The notes under the pieces are model-generated. The model searched no databases. It was not told the DNA's origin and was given only the letters and a program-made list of their open reading frames with translations. From Christensenella sp. (GTDB lineage Bacteria; Bacillota; Clostridia; Christensenellales; UBA3700), in assembly GCA_022784465.1 (NCBI GenBank), contig JALFUR010000009.1, positions 53,708 through 117,707 on the forward strand: 64,000 nucleotides of DNA. Direction: 5' to 3'. Of this stretch, positions 18,383 through 28,503 are shown one piece after another. Both the position numbers and the translations under genes were made by a program. Positions within the stretch are counted from its first letter, which is position 1, and each line of letters starts with the position of its first letter.

Positions 18383-20575
18383 ATGAAGAAAAAGATTTAT
18401 CTTTTAGTTGTAGTTGCAATGCTTGTTGTATGCATGGCAAGTATGATTGCTTGCTCTAATACTACTGAAGCAACAAAGAAAGGTAACACAACTTTAGACA
18501 TTTCAAATGGCATTGGATCTACTTCTCAAGAATTAGGTATGCAAGTTAATTCTAAAACTGCATTCGAAGTATATTCTTCAGAGTCTGTAACTGCTCAACA
18601 ATTAGTAGGTTTGATCTCTGTTAAAGAAGTAAAGACTGGAGAAAAAGCTCAAGTTACTATTATTTCTAAAGACGGTTCAGATCATTACTTTAAAGTAGTT
18701 GCTCCATCTCAAGGATATAAAGAAGATACATATTATAGAATTGCACTTGATTCTTCATTACAATTTGTTGCTTGGCCAGAATTCAGCGAAATTAAGTTCT
18801 ACGTTCCAAAAGCAGGAGATGCTATAGCTAACTATAAAGAAGATGTAGTTATTGTTCCAGCTGATTTTGTAGAAGTTATTTCTTATGATGAAGCTAAGGA
18901 TATTACTGTATTAGATTATGCTTATGCTGAAACAGGCAAGAAAATCAATGTTGGTGATGTTTTAATCGCAGATAATGAAGGAAAGCAAACAGCATACTAT
19001 ATTACATCAAGAGAAGAAATTGATGGATTCTATCATTGCACAGCATCTAAGCCACAAGCTGATGATGTTTATGAAGCATTAATCATTGAGAATCAATCAC
19101 AATTAAATAGCAGCGTTAAAGATGATGTTGTTTCAACATTAGATGAAGAAGCTATTGCAAAAGAATTATCTGAAATTGCTGAAGCTTCATTTGGAGTTGG
19201 CAATGCAAAGTTTGATATCAATGCTGCATTAAACGATGGAGATGTTGTATTAGAAATTAAAATGACATTACCAGATGTAATTGAATTATCTGAAACAACT
19301 AAAGCAGATTTAGTATTAGCATTCAAGATTTATTCAGACATTGAAGTTACAACAAACATTGCTGTAGGTTCTAATGTAAAGGATATTTTATCTGAAGCTA
19401 AGAAAGGTGTTACAGTTGCTGCTGATTTCAATAACACATTAACATTTGAAGCAAAAGTTATGGATGATGTAAATCTTTCAGAAGCTACAAACTTAGATGA
19501 AGTTATTGCTAAGATTTATGCAATGGTTGAAGGCGTAGATGAATCAGATGTTGAAATTAAAGTATTCAACTGGGTTATTCCTATAGCTGAGGGTGTTGCT
19601 GATGTTAAATTAGACGTAAAGACAACAATGGATTTTGCATTCCATGGTGAAATTGGAGTTGTATCAACATCAACAATGACATTTAGAACAACAGCTATCT
19701 ATGATCCAGAAAGCGAAGATAAGACATTTGATGTTGCTACAGATAACTTCTCTTACTCATTAGATTCTATTGCACTAGAGGCTCAAACAAATATTGAGAT
19801 CAAGGTTGGCTTAAAGGCTGATATTGCATTTGATTTACTTGGTGGAGTATTATCTATCGGATTAAGAGCAACTGTAGGAAACTATAACGATCTATACTTA
19901 GACATTGAAACATCTAACCTACTTGAAATTGAGAACGGTTTTGATGTAGCATATGGATTCTATTTCGCAGGTGGTATTTACTATGATGTAGGATTAACAT
20001 ATAAAGTTGCTTCTATTGCTAACGGATTCCAAAGCTTCCTAGGCGGAGAACAAAGAAAACAATTATATTCTGCAGGTTCTCAAATAATGGTAAATAGCAT
20101 TACAACAGAAAGCATTGTAGTTGGACCAAGTGCTATGGACTTAGAATTAAAGGGAATTCAAAGAAATATTGTAACAAACGTTGTTGATTCTGAACCAACT
20201 CTAATTGATGCTAAGACAGTTACATTGTATGATGCAAACGGATATGTTCAATTAGCTGATGGAAAGATTTCTCTAACAGAAGCAGGAGCTAAGCAAGCAT
20301 TGAAATCTTACAAAGTAACAGTATCTGTAAACGGAGTAGAAAAAGATATTTTAGTAAGCTCTGTTGCAGGTCAAGAAGCTAATGCTGGTCGTCAAATCGA
20401 AGTTGCAATTGGCGAAGGTAGAGGAGTTGTTACAGCTAAATATGTTGGAGGCGAAGGCTTGAACGTAACTTATGCTGGAGAAACAGCTACAATTGCTCCA
20501 GAAGATGCTATTGCTGGTTCTACAATTATAATCTATGTAGATGGCGTTGCTGAAAAGATTGTTTATGTTAAGTAA
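18383..20575 (+). CDS. large surface lipoprotein, unknown function
   Basis: The 730-residue protein begins with a lysine-rich signal peptide and the lipobox MIAC (Cys24), so it is anchored outside the cell. Residues about 50-110 resemble an Ig-like module. The middle (about 230-560) is rich in alternating beta-strand sequence with many acidic residues. The last ~100 residues again look like small beta domains. No enzymatic motif is visible. The even use of GCT, GTT and ACA codons and its own promoter and terminator suggest strong, independent expression. A structural or adhesive surface role is possible but not shown. Confidence 0.7.
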   Translation: MKKKIYLLVVVAMLVVCMASMIACSNTTEATKKGNTTLDISNGIGSTSQELGMQVNSKTAFEVYSSESVTAQQLVGLISVKEVKTGEKAQVTIISKDGSDHYFKVVAPSQGYKEDTYYRIALDSSLQFVAWPEFSEIKFYVPKAGDAIANYKEDVVIVPADFVEVISYDEAKDITVLDYAYAETGKKINVGDVLIADNEGKQTAYYITSREEIDGFYHCTASKPQADDVYEALIIENQSQLNSSVKDDVVSTLDEEAIAKELSEIAEASFGVGNAKFDINAALNDGDVVLEIKMTLPDVIELSETTKADLVLAFKIYSDIEVTTNIAVGSNVKDILSEAKKGVTVAADFNNTLTFEAKVMDDVNLSEATNLDEVIAKIYAMVEGVDESDVEIKVFNWVIPIAEGVADVKLDVKTTMDFAFHGEIGVVSTSTMTFRTTAIYDPESEDKTFDVATDNFSYSLDSIALEAQTNIEIKVGLKADIAFDLLGGVLSIGLRATVGNYNDLYLDIETSNLLEIENGFDVAYGFYFAGGIYYDVGLTYKVASIANGFQSFLGGEQRKQLYSAGSQIMVNSITTESIVVGPSAMDLELKGIQRNIVTNVVDSEPTLIDAKTVTLYDANGYVQLADGKISLTEAGAKQALKSYKVTVSVNGVEKDILVSSVAGQEANAGRQIEVAIGEGRGVVTAKYVGGEGLNVTYAGETATIAPEDAIAGSTIIIYVDGVAEKIVYVK

Positions 20576-20600
20576 TAAATAATCTCATAAAATAAAAATC

Positions 20601-20636
20601 AAGGAAGTTAGGATTTATCTTAACTTCCTTTTTTTT
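20601..20636 (+). terminator. rho-independent terminator
   Basis: A 10-bp perfect stem (AAGGAAGTTA at 20601-20610 with TAACTTCCTT at 20621-20630) with a 10-base loop runs into six or more T residues, 25 bases after the lipoprotein stop codon. Confidence 0.9.
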
Positions 20637-20641
20637 GTTGC

Positions 20642-20670
20642 TTGCGTCTAAGTAATGTAAGTATTAAAAT
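20642..20670 (+). promoter_or_regulatory. probable promoter of the secreted hydrolase gene
   Basis: TTGCGT (20642-20647) and TAAAAT (20665-20670) are 17 bases apart, directly after the preceding terminator and 36 bases before the start codon. Confidence 0.55.
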
Positions 20671-20705
20671 ATTATTGAATATATCTATATATAAAGAGGA
20701 AAATT

Positions 20706-21872
20706 ATGAAAAAAAGTTTAAAAATAATTACTATTTGTATGCTTGCTATTTTATGTTCTATCTCTTTTGTTATATTTACTTCTTGTAATAAAGTAGATTC
20801 TACATATATTGATGAAAGCAAGTTATATTATGATTCATCGTCATATTATGGATTATATTTTTATGGTCCAAATCATTCATTAGAAAATGAAGACATGATT
20901 CGTTCTTCAAAAGATATGTCTACAGAATATTTTGATCCTAATAAGCCAACATTGATTTGGATTCATGGATGGGAACCAACTTATTCATATACAGATAAAA
21001 CTCTATCTACATCTTCAGATATGCAAGCAAAGGCTGGTGTGGATTATAAAGAATCATATGTAGTTAGTTTAAAAGAAAAATATAACGTTGCAACTTTCCA
21101 ATACCAAACTTTAGTTGATGGAAATGCAAGTGGAATCGCTGCAAATTTGTTTACAATTTACTCAAATACTTTTATCAATGCTGAAAAAACAGGATATTCT
21201 ATGGGATACATGTTTGCATCAGAATTATGCCTAAATTTAGGCGGCTCATATAATCAAGAAATTGTATATGTAGGCCATAGTTGTGGTGCTTTTGTTACTA
21301 CAGCAGTAAACTACTATATACAATATTTCTTAAATAATAAAATTGTAAATAATAGAAATCTACTTGCATCTAGAATGGCTCTTATTGATCCATATTTTAC
21401 TTCAGCAAGATACGAAGATCAAGTAGGAAAAACTGTATATTTTACAGGAGAAAAAATTAATTCTAAAAAAACATTGCATCTTGTATCTTTAGTTAATTCA
21501 TTAGTTCAAGATAAAGATGTTGCTGTGGATATATATTTAGCAATGTCTATGGCTTCAGGTTCTATATATAATGGTTCAGGTTTAACAGAAGAAGAATACA
21601 ATACTTTATCTTCTAATTCTAGCATTGTATATATGGAAGGATTAAGAAAACAATATAAAGACAACAATATCCATGTTCTTACAAGGGATTGGTTCTTTAT
21701 GTCAGCGAATACAAATAAAGTGTTAGACAATGAAGGTAATGCTGGCCCTTCTTTAGCGCTATCTACAAGCGAAATTAAAGCATTAAGAGGAAAACAATAC
21801 AAGCAAACATTACAAAATATTGACCCTTCTTCAGACAGCTTTACACTAGTAGATACTCTATACGCAAGATAA
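20706..21872 (+). CDS. secreted alpha/beta-hydrolase (lipase-like) lipoprotein
   Basis: The 388-residue protein has a signal peptide with lipobox FTSC (Cys27), so it is tethered outside the membrane. The hydrolase core shows an oxyanion-loop segment TLIWIHGWEP near residue 80 and the nucleophile elbow VGHSCGAF near residues 190-197 (Gly-His-Ser-Cys-Gly). LIDPYF follows near 220, as in lipases of the lipoprotein-lipase-like group. A lipase or esterase acting on extracellular substrate is likely. The GGA(C)-rich N-terminal linker is unremarkable. It is monocistronic. Confidence 0.75.
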   Translation: MKKSLKIITICMLAILCSISFVIFTSCNKVDSTYIDESKLYYDSSSYYGLYFYGPNHSLENEDMIRSSKDMSTEYFDPNKPTLIWIHGWEPTYSYTDKTLSTSSDMQAKAGVDYKESYVVSLKEKYNVATFQYQTLVDGNASGIAANLFTIYSNTFINAEKTGYSMGYMFASELCLNLGGSYNQEIVYVGHSCGAFVTTAVNYYIQYFLNNKIVNNRNLLASRMALIDPYFTSARYEDQVGKTVYFTGEKINSKKTLHLVSLVNSLVQDKDVAVDIYLAMSMASGSIYNGSGLTEEEYNTLSSNSSIVYMEGLRKQYKDNNIHVLTRDWFFMSANTNKVLDNEGNAGPSLALSTSEIKALRGKQYKQTLQNIDPSSDSFTLVDTLYAR

Positions 21873-21886
21873 AAATTGTATATATG

Positions 21887-21909
21887 CATATTTAATGAAT
21901 AAATATGCG
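21887..21909. repeat. hairpin between the hydrolase gene and argG
   Basis: A 9-bp perfect inverted repeat (GCATATTTA at 21887-21895, TAAATATGC at 21901-21909) with a 5-base loop. It lacks a T run, so a terminator role is uncertain. Confidence 0.45.
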
Positions 21910-21937
21910 CATAAACCATATAAAAATTATAAAAAAG

Positions 21938-21995
21938 TGAATAATATTCAAAAATATTAAATTATTTTACAATATTATTCATTTTGTTTTATTAT
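21938..21995 (+). promoter_or_regulatory. argG promoter with two ArgR-like boxes
   Basis: TTTACA (21966-21971) and TATTAT (21990-21995) are 18 bases apart. TGAATAATATTCA (21938-21950) is a near-palindromic ARG-box-like site made of the two TGAAT half-sites known for ArgR/AhrC. A reverse copy of TGAATAATATT lies at 21971-21981 in the promoter spacer. Paired boxes over a promoter are the usual arginine-repression layout. The assignment rests on resemblance only. Confidence 0.6.
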
Positions 21996-22024
21996 ATATG
22001 TGAAAAAATAAGGAGATTTTAAAA

Positions 22025-23248
22025 ATGAGTGAAATCAAGAAAGTTGTTTTAGCATATTCAGGTGGATTAGATACATCTATTATCATTCCATGGTTAAAAG
22101 AAAATTATAATAATTGTGAAGTAATTGCAGTATCAGGAGATGTTGGTCAAGGAACAGAACTTGATGGCCTTGAAGAAAAAGCAATTAAAACAGGGGCTTC
22201 TAAGCTTTATATTGAGCATTTAACAGACGAATTTGTTGATGATTATGTTTTTCCTACAATGAAAGCTGGTGCCGTATATGAAGGCAAATATATGCTTGGT
22301 ACATCGTTTGCAAGACCTATTATAGCAAAGAGAATTGCAGAGATTGCTCTAAAAGAAGGTGCAGATGCAATTTGTCATGGATGTACAGGAAAAGGAAATG
22401 ATCAAGTTAGATTTGAATTGACAATCAAAGCATTTGCTCCAAATATGAAAATTATTGCTCCATGGAGAATTTGGAATATTAAATCAAGAAATGAAGAGAT
22501 TGATTATGCAGAAGCGCATAATATCCCTTTAAAAATTAACAGAGAAACAAATTATAGTAAAGATAAGAACTTATGGCATTTATCTCATGAAGGCTTAGAT
22601 TTAGAGAATCCTGCTAATGAACCAATGTACGACAAAGAAGGATTCCTAGAATTAGGTGTTTCTCCATTTAAGGCTCCAGATAAGGCAACATATGTAACAA
22701 TAGGATTTGAAAAAGGTGTGCCAGTATCTATTGATGGAGTTAAGATGAAAGGAAGCGATTTAGTTGCAAAACTAAATGAACTTGGTGGAGCTAATGGAAT
22801 AGGTCTTGTAGATATTGTAGAGAACAGATTAGTTGGTATGAAATCACGTGGAGTATATGAAACACCAGGTGGAACAATCTTGTACCATGCACATGAAGTA
22901 TTAGAAACAATATGCTTAGATAAAGAAACCGCACATTATAAGCAACAAATTGCTTTGAAATTTGCTGATTTAGTATATAATGGGCAATGGTTTACTCCTC
23001 TAAGAGAAGCTCTAAGTGCTTTTGTAGATAAAACACAAGAAACGGTTACTGGAGAAGTTAAATTAAAACTTTATAAAGGCAATATTATAAATGCTGGCGT
23101 AACGAGTCCATATTCATTATATGATGAAGATATAGCTACATTTGATGAGGATGAAGTATATAATCAAAATGATTCAGCAGGATTTATAAATCTATTTGGT
23201 TTGCCAATAAAAGTAAAAGCTCAAATGGAACTTAAAAATAAAAAGTAG
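22025..23248 (+). CDS. argG: argininosuccinate synthase
   Basis: ArgG joins citrulline and aspartate, using ATP, in the penultimate step of arginine synthesis. The N-terminal P-loop-like [10 protein letters not shown] (residues 10-19), VSGDVGQG, and [14 protein letters not shown] near residues 119-132 are diagnostic. The full 407 residues are present without interruption. AAGGAG precedes the ATG. It is the first gene of an arginine cluster in which the downstream argC, argJ, argB and argD are broken, so its retention suggests use of citrulline made from ornithine by ArgF. Confidence 0.97.
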   Translation: MSEIKKVVLAYSGGLDTSIIIPWLKENYNNCEVIAVSGDVGQGTELDGLEEKAIKTGASKLYIEHLTDEFVDDYVFPTMKAGAVYEGKYMLGTSFARPIIAKRIAEIALKEGADAICHGCTGKGNDQVRFELTIKAFAPNMKIIAPWRIWNIKSRNEEIDYAEAHNIPLKINRETNYSKDKNLWHLSHEGLDLENPANEPMYDKEGFLELGVSPFKAPDKATYVTIGFEKGVPVSIDGVKMKGSDLVAKLNELGGANGIGLVDIVENRLVGMKSRGVYETPGGTILYHAHEVLETICLDKETAHYKQQIALKFADLVYNGQWFTPLREALSAFVDKTQETVTGEVKLKLYKGNIINAGVTSPYSLYDEDIATFDEDEVYNQNDSAGFINLFGLPIKVKAQMELKNKK

Positions 23249-23254
23249 GATATT

Positions 23255-24646
23255 ATGAACGAAAAAATGTGGCAAGGCCGCTTTCAAAAAGAATTAGATA
23301 GTAGAGTTAATGATTTTAACTCTTCTATTTCATTTGATTGCAGGATGTATAAAGAAGATATTTTGGGTAGTATAGCTCATGCGACAATGCTTGGAAAACA
23401 AAATATTATTTCGCTTGAAGATTCAAAATTAATAGTTAATGAATTAAATAATATTATGAATGATTTGGAAAACGGAAATCTTCAAATAGATATGCAAGCG
23501 GAAGATATTCATATGTTTATTGAAGCAGAACTAACAAAAAGACTTGGTGTTGTAGGTAAAAGATTACATACAGCAAGATCAAGAAATGATCAAGTTGCTG
23601 TAGATACAAAAATGTATGTAAAAAACCAAATTAATGAAATAAAAGCCTTATTGTTAGATTTAATAAAAACACTAATTGATTTGGCTGAAAATAATCTAGA
23701 TACAGTAATGCCAGGTTATACTCATATGCAAAGAGCTCAACCAATTACGTTTGCACATCATTTAATGGCGTATGTTGAGATGTTCAAAAGAGATTTATCT
23801 CGTTTTAATAATGCATATGAATTGATGGATTCTATGCCGCTTGGAAGTGGAGCATTAGCAACTACTACATACAACATAGATAGAGAATATACAGCCTCAT
23901 TGCTTGGATTTAGCAATGTTACACTAAATAGTCTAGATGGAGTTAGCGATAGAGATTTCTGTATGGAAACAGCCTCAGACATTGCAATTGCTATGGTGCA
24001 TTTATCTAGATTAAGTGAAGAAATAATATTATGGTGTAGCTGGGAATTTAAATTTGTTGAATTAGATGATGCTTATGCAACTGGTTCTTCAATAATGCCA
24101 CAAAAGAAAAATCCAGATATTACAGAACTTGTAAGAGGAAAGACAGCAAGAACAATAGGAAACTTGAATACACTTCTTGTAATGATGAAAGGATTACCTC
24201 TTGCTTACAATAAAGACATGCAAGAAGATAAACAAGCGATCTTTGATTCAATAGATACAATTAAGATTTGTATATCTACAATGATTCCTATGCTTGCTAC
24301 TATGAAAGTAAATAAGCAGAATATGTTAAATGCTGGTCAAAAAGGATTTATAAATGCAACGGATTGTGCAGATTATTTAGTAAAGAAAGGGTTAGCATTT
24401 AGAGACGCATATAAAATAACAGGCTCATTAGTAGCTAAATGTATAGAATTAAATGAAACATTAGATTCTTTGCCAATAGAGGAATATAAAAAGATTAGCG
24501 AAGTATTTGATGTTGATGTATATAATGCAATCTCTTTAAATACATGCGTTAAAGAAAGAAAAGTCATTGGTGGACCAAGTCCAGAGGTTGTAAAAAAACA
24601 TATACAAATAATAAAAGATACATTATTAAAGGATAAAAAAGAATAA
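23255..24646 (+). CDS. argH: argininosuccinate lyase
   Basis: ArgH splits argininosuccinate to arginine and fumarate. The 463-residue protein has the family's conserved [12 protein letters not shown] segment near residues 280-291 and [10 protein letters not shown] near 106-115, which supply catalytic residues. It begins 6 bases after argG. It is complete and shows no damage, unlike the genes that follow. Confidence 0.97.
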   Translation: MNEKMWQGRFQKELDSRVNDFNSSISFDCRMYKEDILGSIAHATMLGKQNIISLEDSKLIVNELNNIMNDLENGNLQIDMQAEDIHMFIEAELTKRLGVVGKRLHTARSRNDQVAVDTKMYVKNQINEIKALLLDLIKTLIDLAENNLDTVMPGYTHMQRAQPITFAHHLMAYVEMFKRDLSRFNNAYELMDSMPLGSGALATTTYNIDREYTASLLGFSNVTLNSLDGVSDRDFCMETASDIAIAMVHLSRLSEEIILWCSWEFKFVELDDAYATGSSIMPQKKNPDITELVRGKTARTIGNLNTLLVMMKGLPLAYNKDMQEDKQAIFDSIDTIKICISTMIPMLATMKVNKQNMLNAGQKGFINATDCADYLVKKGLAFRDAYKITGSLVAKCIELNETLDSLPIEEYKKISEVFDVDVYNAISLNTCVKERKVIGGPSPEVVKKHIQIIKDTLLKDKKE

Positions 24647-24647
24647 A

Positions 24648-25495
24648 ATAAAAGTTGGGATTATAGGGGCAACAGGATATGCTGGGGTAGAATTAATAAG
24701 AATCTTATTAAATCATCCTCAAGCAGAAATTGTTGCGTTAAGTTCTGTTAGTTTTGAAGGTAAAAAAATTAGCGATATTTATCCTAATTTGAAAAATATT
24801 TGCGATATGCAATTGCACGATGTATCTAACATGATAACAAAATGCGATGTCATCTTTACATCTTTACCTGCTGGTGTTAGTGAAAAAATAGCAAAAGATT
24901 GTGTAGATAAAGGTGTTAAGGTAATAGACTTAGGTGCAGATTTTAGACTAGATAATGAGGAAGATTATTCTAAGTGGTATGGCAAATCTTATGAAGAAAA
25001 AGAGCTTCATAAGTTAAGTACTTATTGTATTCCAGAATTGCATAGAGATTTATTAAAATACAAAATGATAGTAGGAAATCCTGGTTGCTATCCAACAAGT
25101 ATTACACTAGGTCTTGCTCCTATAATGGTAAATCATTTAGATTTATATGGATCAATTGTAATTGACTCAAAATCGGGCGTTACTGGTGCAGAAAGAAATC
25201 TAAGTGAAAATACTCATTATCCTAATTGCAATGAAGCATTTTCGCCTTATAAAGTGGCTTCACATAGACATACACCAGAAATTGAACAAAATCTATCTAA
25301 TCTTGCAAGGGAGAAATCAGTGTTTGTAAAAATGGTGTAGGTGTAGCTTTTGATGAAGACAAAGCTACAGATATATTGAACAATGATGAAGTACTAGTAT
25401 ATGTTAATTGCAATCAAGGCAACAAAGAAGCTACTGCATGGGGATGCGATTTAACATATGAATATGTAAAAATTAATGCAGAATATAGAACATAG
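24648..25495 (+). pseudogene. argC-argJ deletion fusion (both non-functional)
   Basis: From 24648 the frame reads KVGIIGATGYAGVELIRIL, the start of N-acetyl-glutamyl-phosphate reductase (ArgC). The expected initiator codon is ATA, and no ATG, GTG or TTG occurs before 24789. ArgC sequence including the active-site region VGNPGCYPTS continues to about 25308. There the reading jumps out of frame into the last ~61 residues of ornithine acetyltransferase (ArgJ), ending EATAWGCDLTYEYVKINAEY before the stop at 25493-25495. Compared with usual lengths, about 125 ArgC residues and about 340 ArgJ residues are missing. The simplest reading is a single ~1.4 kb deletion. Confidence 0.88.
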
Positions 25496-25503
25496 GGGAA
25501 ATT

Positions 25504-26354
25504 ATGGATATCAATAAACAAGCTGAGTTATTAATAGGTGCTCTTCCATATATACAAAAATATTATGACAAAATTGTCGTAGTAAAATATGGCGGAAATG
25601 CTATGTTATGTGAATAATTAAAAGAAGACGTTATGAGAGATATCGTAATGCTTTCTTTAGTTGGAATAAAAGTTGTTTTAGTTCACGGAGGCGGACCTGA
25701 AATAAACGATATGCTTAAAAGAGTTGGAAAAGAGGCAAAGTTTATTAATGGACTAAGATATACAGATGACGAAACAACAGAAATTGTTCAAATGGTACTT
25801 GCTGGTAAAGTAAACAAAGATTTAGTTAAACATATCCAAAAATGCGGCGGAAAAGCAGTAGGCTTTTGTGGAATCGATGGCGGAATAATTGAAGCAAAAA
25901 AGATTCAAGGTGATGTCGATTTAGGAAATGTAGGAGAGATTGTTTCTATTAATGTTGATCCAATTTTGGTTTCACTAGAAAATGGATATATCCCTATAAT
26001 AGTAACTGTATCATCTGGCATAGATGGAAAAACATATAACATAAATGCAGATACTGCAGCAGCTTGAATTGCAGCAGTTTTAGGGGCTAAAACCTAATTT
26101 TAATGACAGATATAAGAGGTCTATTAATGGACAAAAACGATGAGTCAACTTTAATTAGCGAGGTTGGCTTAAGTGAAGTTCAATCATTAAAGAGAAAAGG
26201 CATAATTGGCGGAGGAATGATTCCTAAAGTAGACTGTTGTGTTGAAGCAGTAAGAAGAGGAGTAGCCCAATCTATTATTATTGATGGAAGAATTAACCAT
26301 TCAATATTGATTGAAATGCTAACAGATAAAGGTATAGGAACAAGGTTTAAATAA
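25504..26354 (+). pseudogene. argB (acetylglutamate kinase) pseudogene
   Basis: The sequence encodes acetylglutamate kinase with recognisable [21 protein letters not shown] and NADTAA segments. TAA at 25615-25617 replaces the Glu codon expected after the GGNAM loop. TGA at 26065-26067 interrupts the NADTAA-(Gly)-IA motif. A one-base loss near the A run at 26089-26092 shifts the frame before MTDIRGLLMDKNDES. The start ATG (25504) remains. Three independent lesions make a sequencing error an unlikely explanation for all. Confidence 0.9.
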
Positions 26355-26355
26355 G

Positions 26356-27524
26356 ATGAAAAGTTTTAAAGATCTTGATAAAAAATATATAATGAACACT
26401 TACAACCGATACGATGTAGAATTGGTTGAAGGTAGCGGTTGTATAGTAAAAGATATACAGGGAAAAAGTTATATAGATCCATCTTCAGGAATAGGGGTAA
26501 ATTCTTTAGGTTTTTGCGATAAAAAATGGTCTAAGGCTGTTTCTAAACAGGCAAAAAAACTAAACCATGTATCGAATTTATACTATTCTCAACCATGTGT
26601 AACCCTAGCAAAAAAACTTTGTAAAAGAACAGGATATGATAGTGTATTTTTTGCAAACAGTGGGGCTAAGGCAAATGAAGGTGCAATTAAAGTTGCAAGA
26701 AAGTATTCTTTTGATAAATATAAAGAAGGAAGAAGTACGATTGTTACTCTAGTTAATTCTTTTCATGGTAGAACAATAACAATATTGTCTGCTACTGGAC
26801 AGGATGTTTTTCATAATTATTTCTATCCATTTACAGAAGGATTTAAATATGTTGAAGCAAATAATATTCAATTATTGAAAGAAGCGCTAACTAAAGATGT
26901 ATGTGCAGTAATGTTTGAATGTATTCAAGGCGAAGGCGGTGTTATGGAACTAAGCAAAGAGTATGTTCAAGAATTAGTTAAGATTTGCAAAAATAAGGAC
27001 ATTTTGGTTATTTGCGATGAAGTTCAAACTGGAGTTGGAATAACAGGTTATTTCCTTGCATCTCAATATTATGACATTAAACCAGATATCACTACTCTTG
27101 CCAAAGGTTTAGGCGGCAGTTTGCCAATTGGTGCTTTTTTAGTTAAGAAAAAACTAAGTAGTACATTAAGCATATTTTATGCATGGAACAACATTTGGGG
27201 GGTAATCCAATTGTGTGTGCTGGTGCAAATGTTGTTGTAGATACAATCAATGAGGATTTTTTAAACGAAGTAAAAAATAAGGCTGATTATATAAGAAAAG
27301 CGCTAAGTGAGATTGATGAAATAAAAAGTATAAGTGGAATAGGTTTAATGATAGGCCTTGAATTGAAAACTAAAAAAGCTTCAGATGTTGTTAAAGAAGG
27401 AATAAAAAATGGGCTTATTATGTTAACAGCAAAATCTAAGGTTAGATTGTTGCCACCTCTTGTAATCACATATGAAGAAATAGATCAAGCAATTGATATA
27501 CTTAAAAATATTTTAAAAAAGTAG
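26356..27524 (+). pseudogene. argD (acetylornithine aminotransferase) pseudogene
   Basis: A class-III PLP aminotransferase with NSGAKANEGAIKVARK, ECIQGEGGV, CDEVQTGVG and the PLP-lysine segment TTLAKGLGG. Near 27175-27201 the frame changes twice within about 30 bases. One extra T in the run at about 27176-27179 and one extra G in the six-G run at 27197-27202 would restore the expected S-I-F-M-H-G-T-T-F-G-G-N-P reading when removed. The C-terminal ~110 residues lie in a third frame ending at 27524. Both lesions are homopolymer insertions, so this gene alone could be a sequencing artefact; its neighbours argue for real decay. Confidence 0.82.
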
Positions 27525-27532
27525 GTTGAGAA

Positions 27533-28435
27533 ATGAAACATTTATTAAAATTACTAGATTTAACTAAAGAAGAAATTGTTGAAATCTTAAATTTAGCTGA
27601 CCAATTAAAATGGGAAAACAAAAATAATATTCCTCATAAGGTTTTAGAAGGAAAATCGCTTGGAATGATCTTTCAAAAATCTTCAACAAGAACTAGAGTG
27701 TCTTTTGAAGTTGGAATGTATCAATTAGGTGGACAAGCTCTATTTTTAAGTCCAAGAGATTTGCAAATAGGAAGAGGAGAGCCAATTCAAGACACAGCAA
27801 GAGTATTATCAAGATTTCTAGATGGAATTATGATAAGAACATTTGAACAAAAAGAAGTAGAAGATTTGGCTAAATATGGTTCAATACCAATAATCAATGG
27901 ACTAACAGACTTTTGTCATCCATGTCAAGTTCTTGCAGATTTAATGACAATAAGAGAATATAAAGGAACTTTTGATGGACTAAAGTTATGTTTTGTTGGA
28001 GATGGCAACAATATGGCAAACTCTTTAATAGTAGGTTGTTTAAAAGTAGGTATGAGCGTTGCTATTGCTTGCCCAAATAATCATAGACCAGCTGAAACAG
28101 TTTTAGAGTTTGCAAAAGAATATAAAGACAAGTGTTTAATAACAGACGATATACGTTTAGCAGCTAAGGGTGCAGATGTATTATATACAGACGTATGGGC
28201 TTCAATGGGACAAGAAGGTGAAGCTGAACTTAGAAAGAAAGAGTTTAAAGATTTCCAAATTAATCAAGAATTGTTAGATGTAGCTAACGATGGCTGTATG
28301 GTTTTACATTGCCTTCCAGCACACAGAGGAGAAGAAATAACAGATGATGTAATTGAATCTCATTTGGAGATTTTTGATGAAGCGGAAAATAGACTTCATG
28401 CACAAAAAGCTGTTCTAGTAAAACTTTTAAAATAA
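27533..28435 (+). CDS. argF: ornithine carbamoyltransferase
   Basis: ArgF makes citrulline from ornithine and carbamoyl phosphate. The 300-residue protein has the carbamoyl phosphate motif SSTRTR near residue 49, the ornithine-side FCHPCQVLADL near 125, and the C-terminal HCLPAHRGEE. It is intact, though it follows four broken genes in the same operon. It could also work in reverse in a deiminase route, but no arginine deiminase or carbamate kinase is seen in the window. Confidence 0.96.
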   Translation: MKHLLKLLDLTKEEIVEILNLADQLKWENKNNIPHKVLEGKSLGMIFQKSSTRTRVSFEVGMYQLGGQALFLSPRDLQIGRGEPIQDTARVLSRFLDGIMIRTFEQKEVEDLAKYGSIPIINGLTDFCHPCQVLADLMTIREYKGTFDGLKLCFVGDGNNMANSLIVGCLKVGMSVAIACPNNHRPAETVLEFAKEYKDKCLITDDIRLAAKGADVLYTDVWASMGQEGEAELRKKEFKDFQINQELLDVANDGCMVLHCLPAHRGEEITDDVIESHLEIFDEAENRLHAQKAVLVKLLK

Positions 28436-28464
28436 TATATAAATAGCGAATTTATCGAAAAAAT

Positions 28465-28489
28465 TGGGTATTGACAGTACCCATTTTTT
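28465..28489 (+). terminator. terminator after argF
   Basis: Stem TGGGTA (28465-28470) with TACCCA (28478-28483), a 7-base loop, an A-rich left flank and a T6 run on the right. Confidence 0.8.
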
Positions 28490-28503
28490 GTTTTACTATA
28501 AAA

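Noticed and set aside
24650..27530. All frame breaks in the arginine cluster considered as sequencing errors
   Set aside because: Two nonsense substitutions, a start-codon substitution and a ~1.4 kb deletion are not typical homopolymer errors; only the argD lesions and one argB lesion could be.
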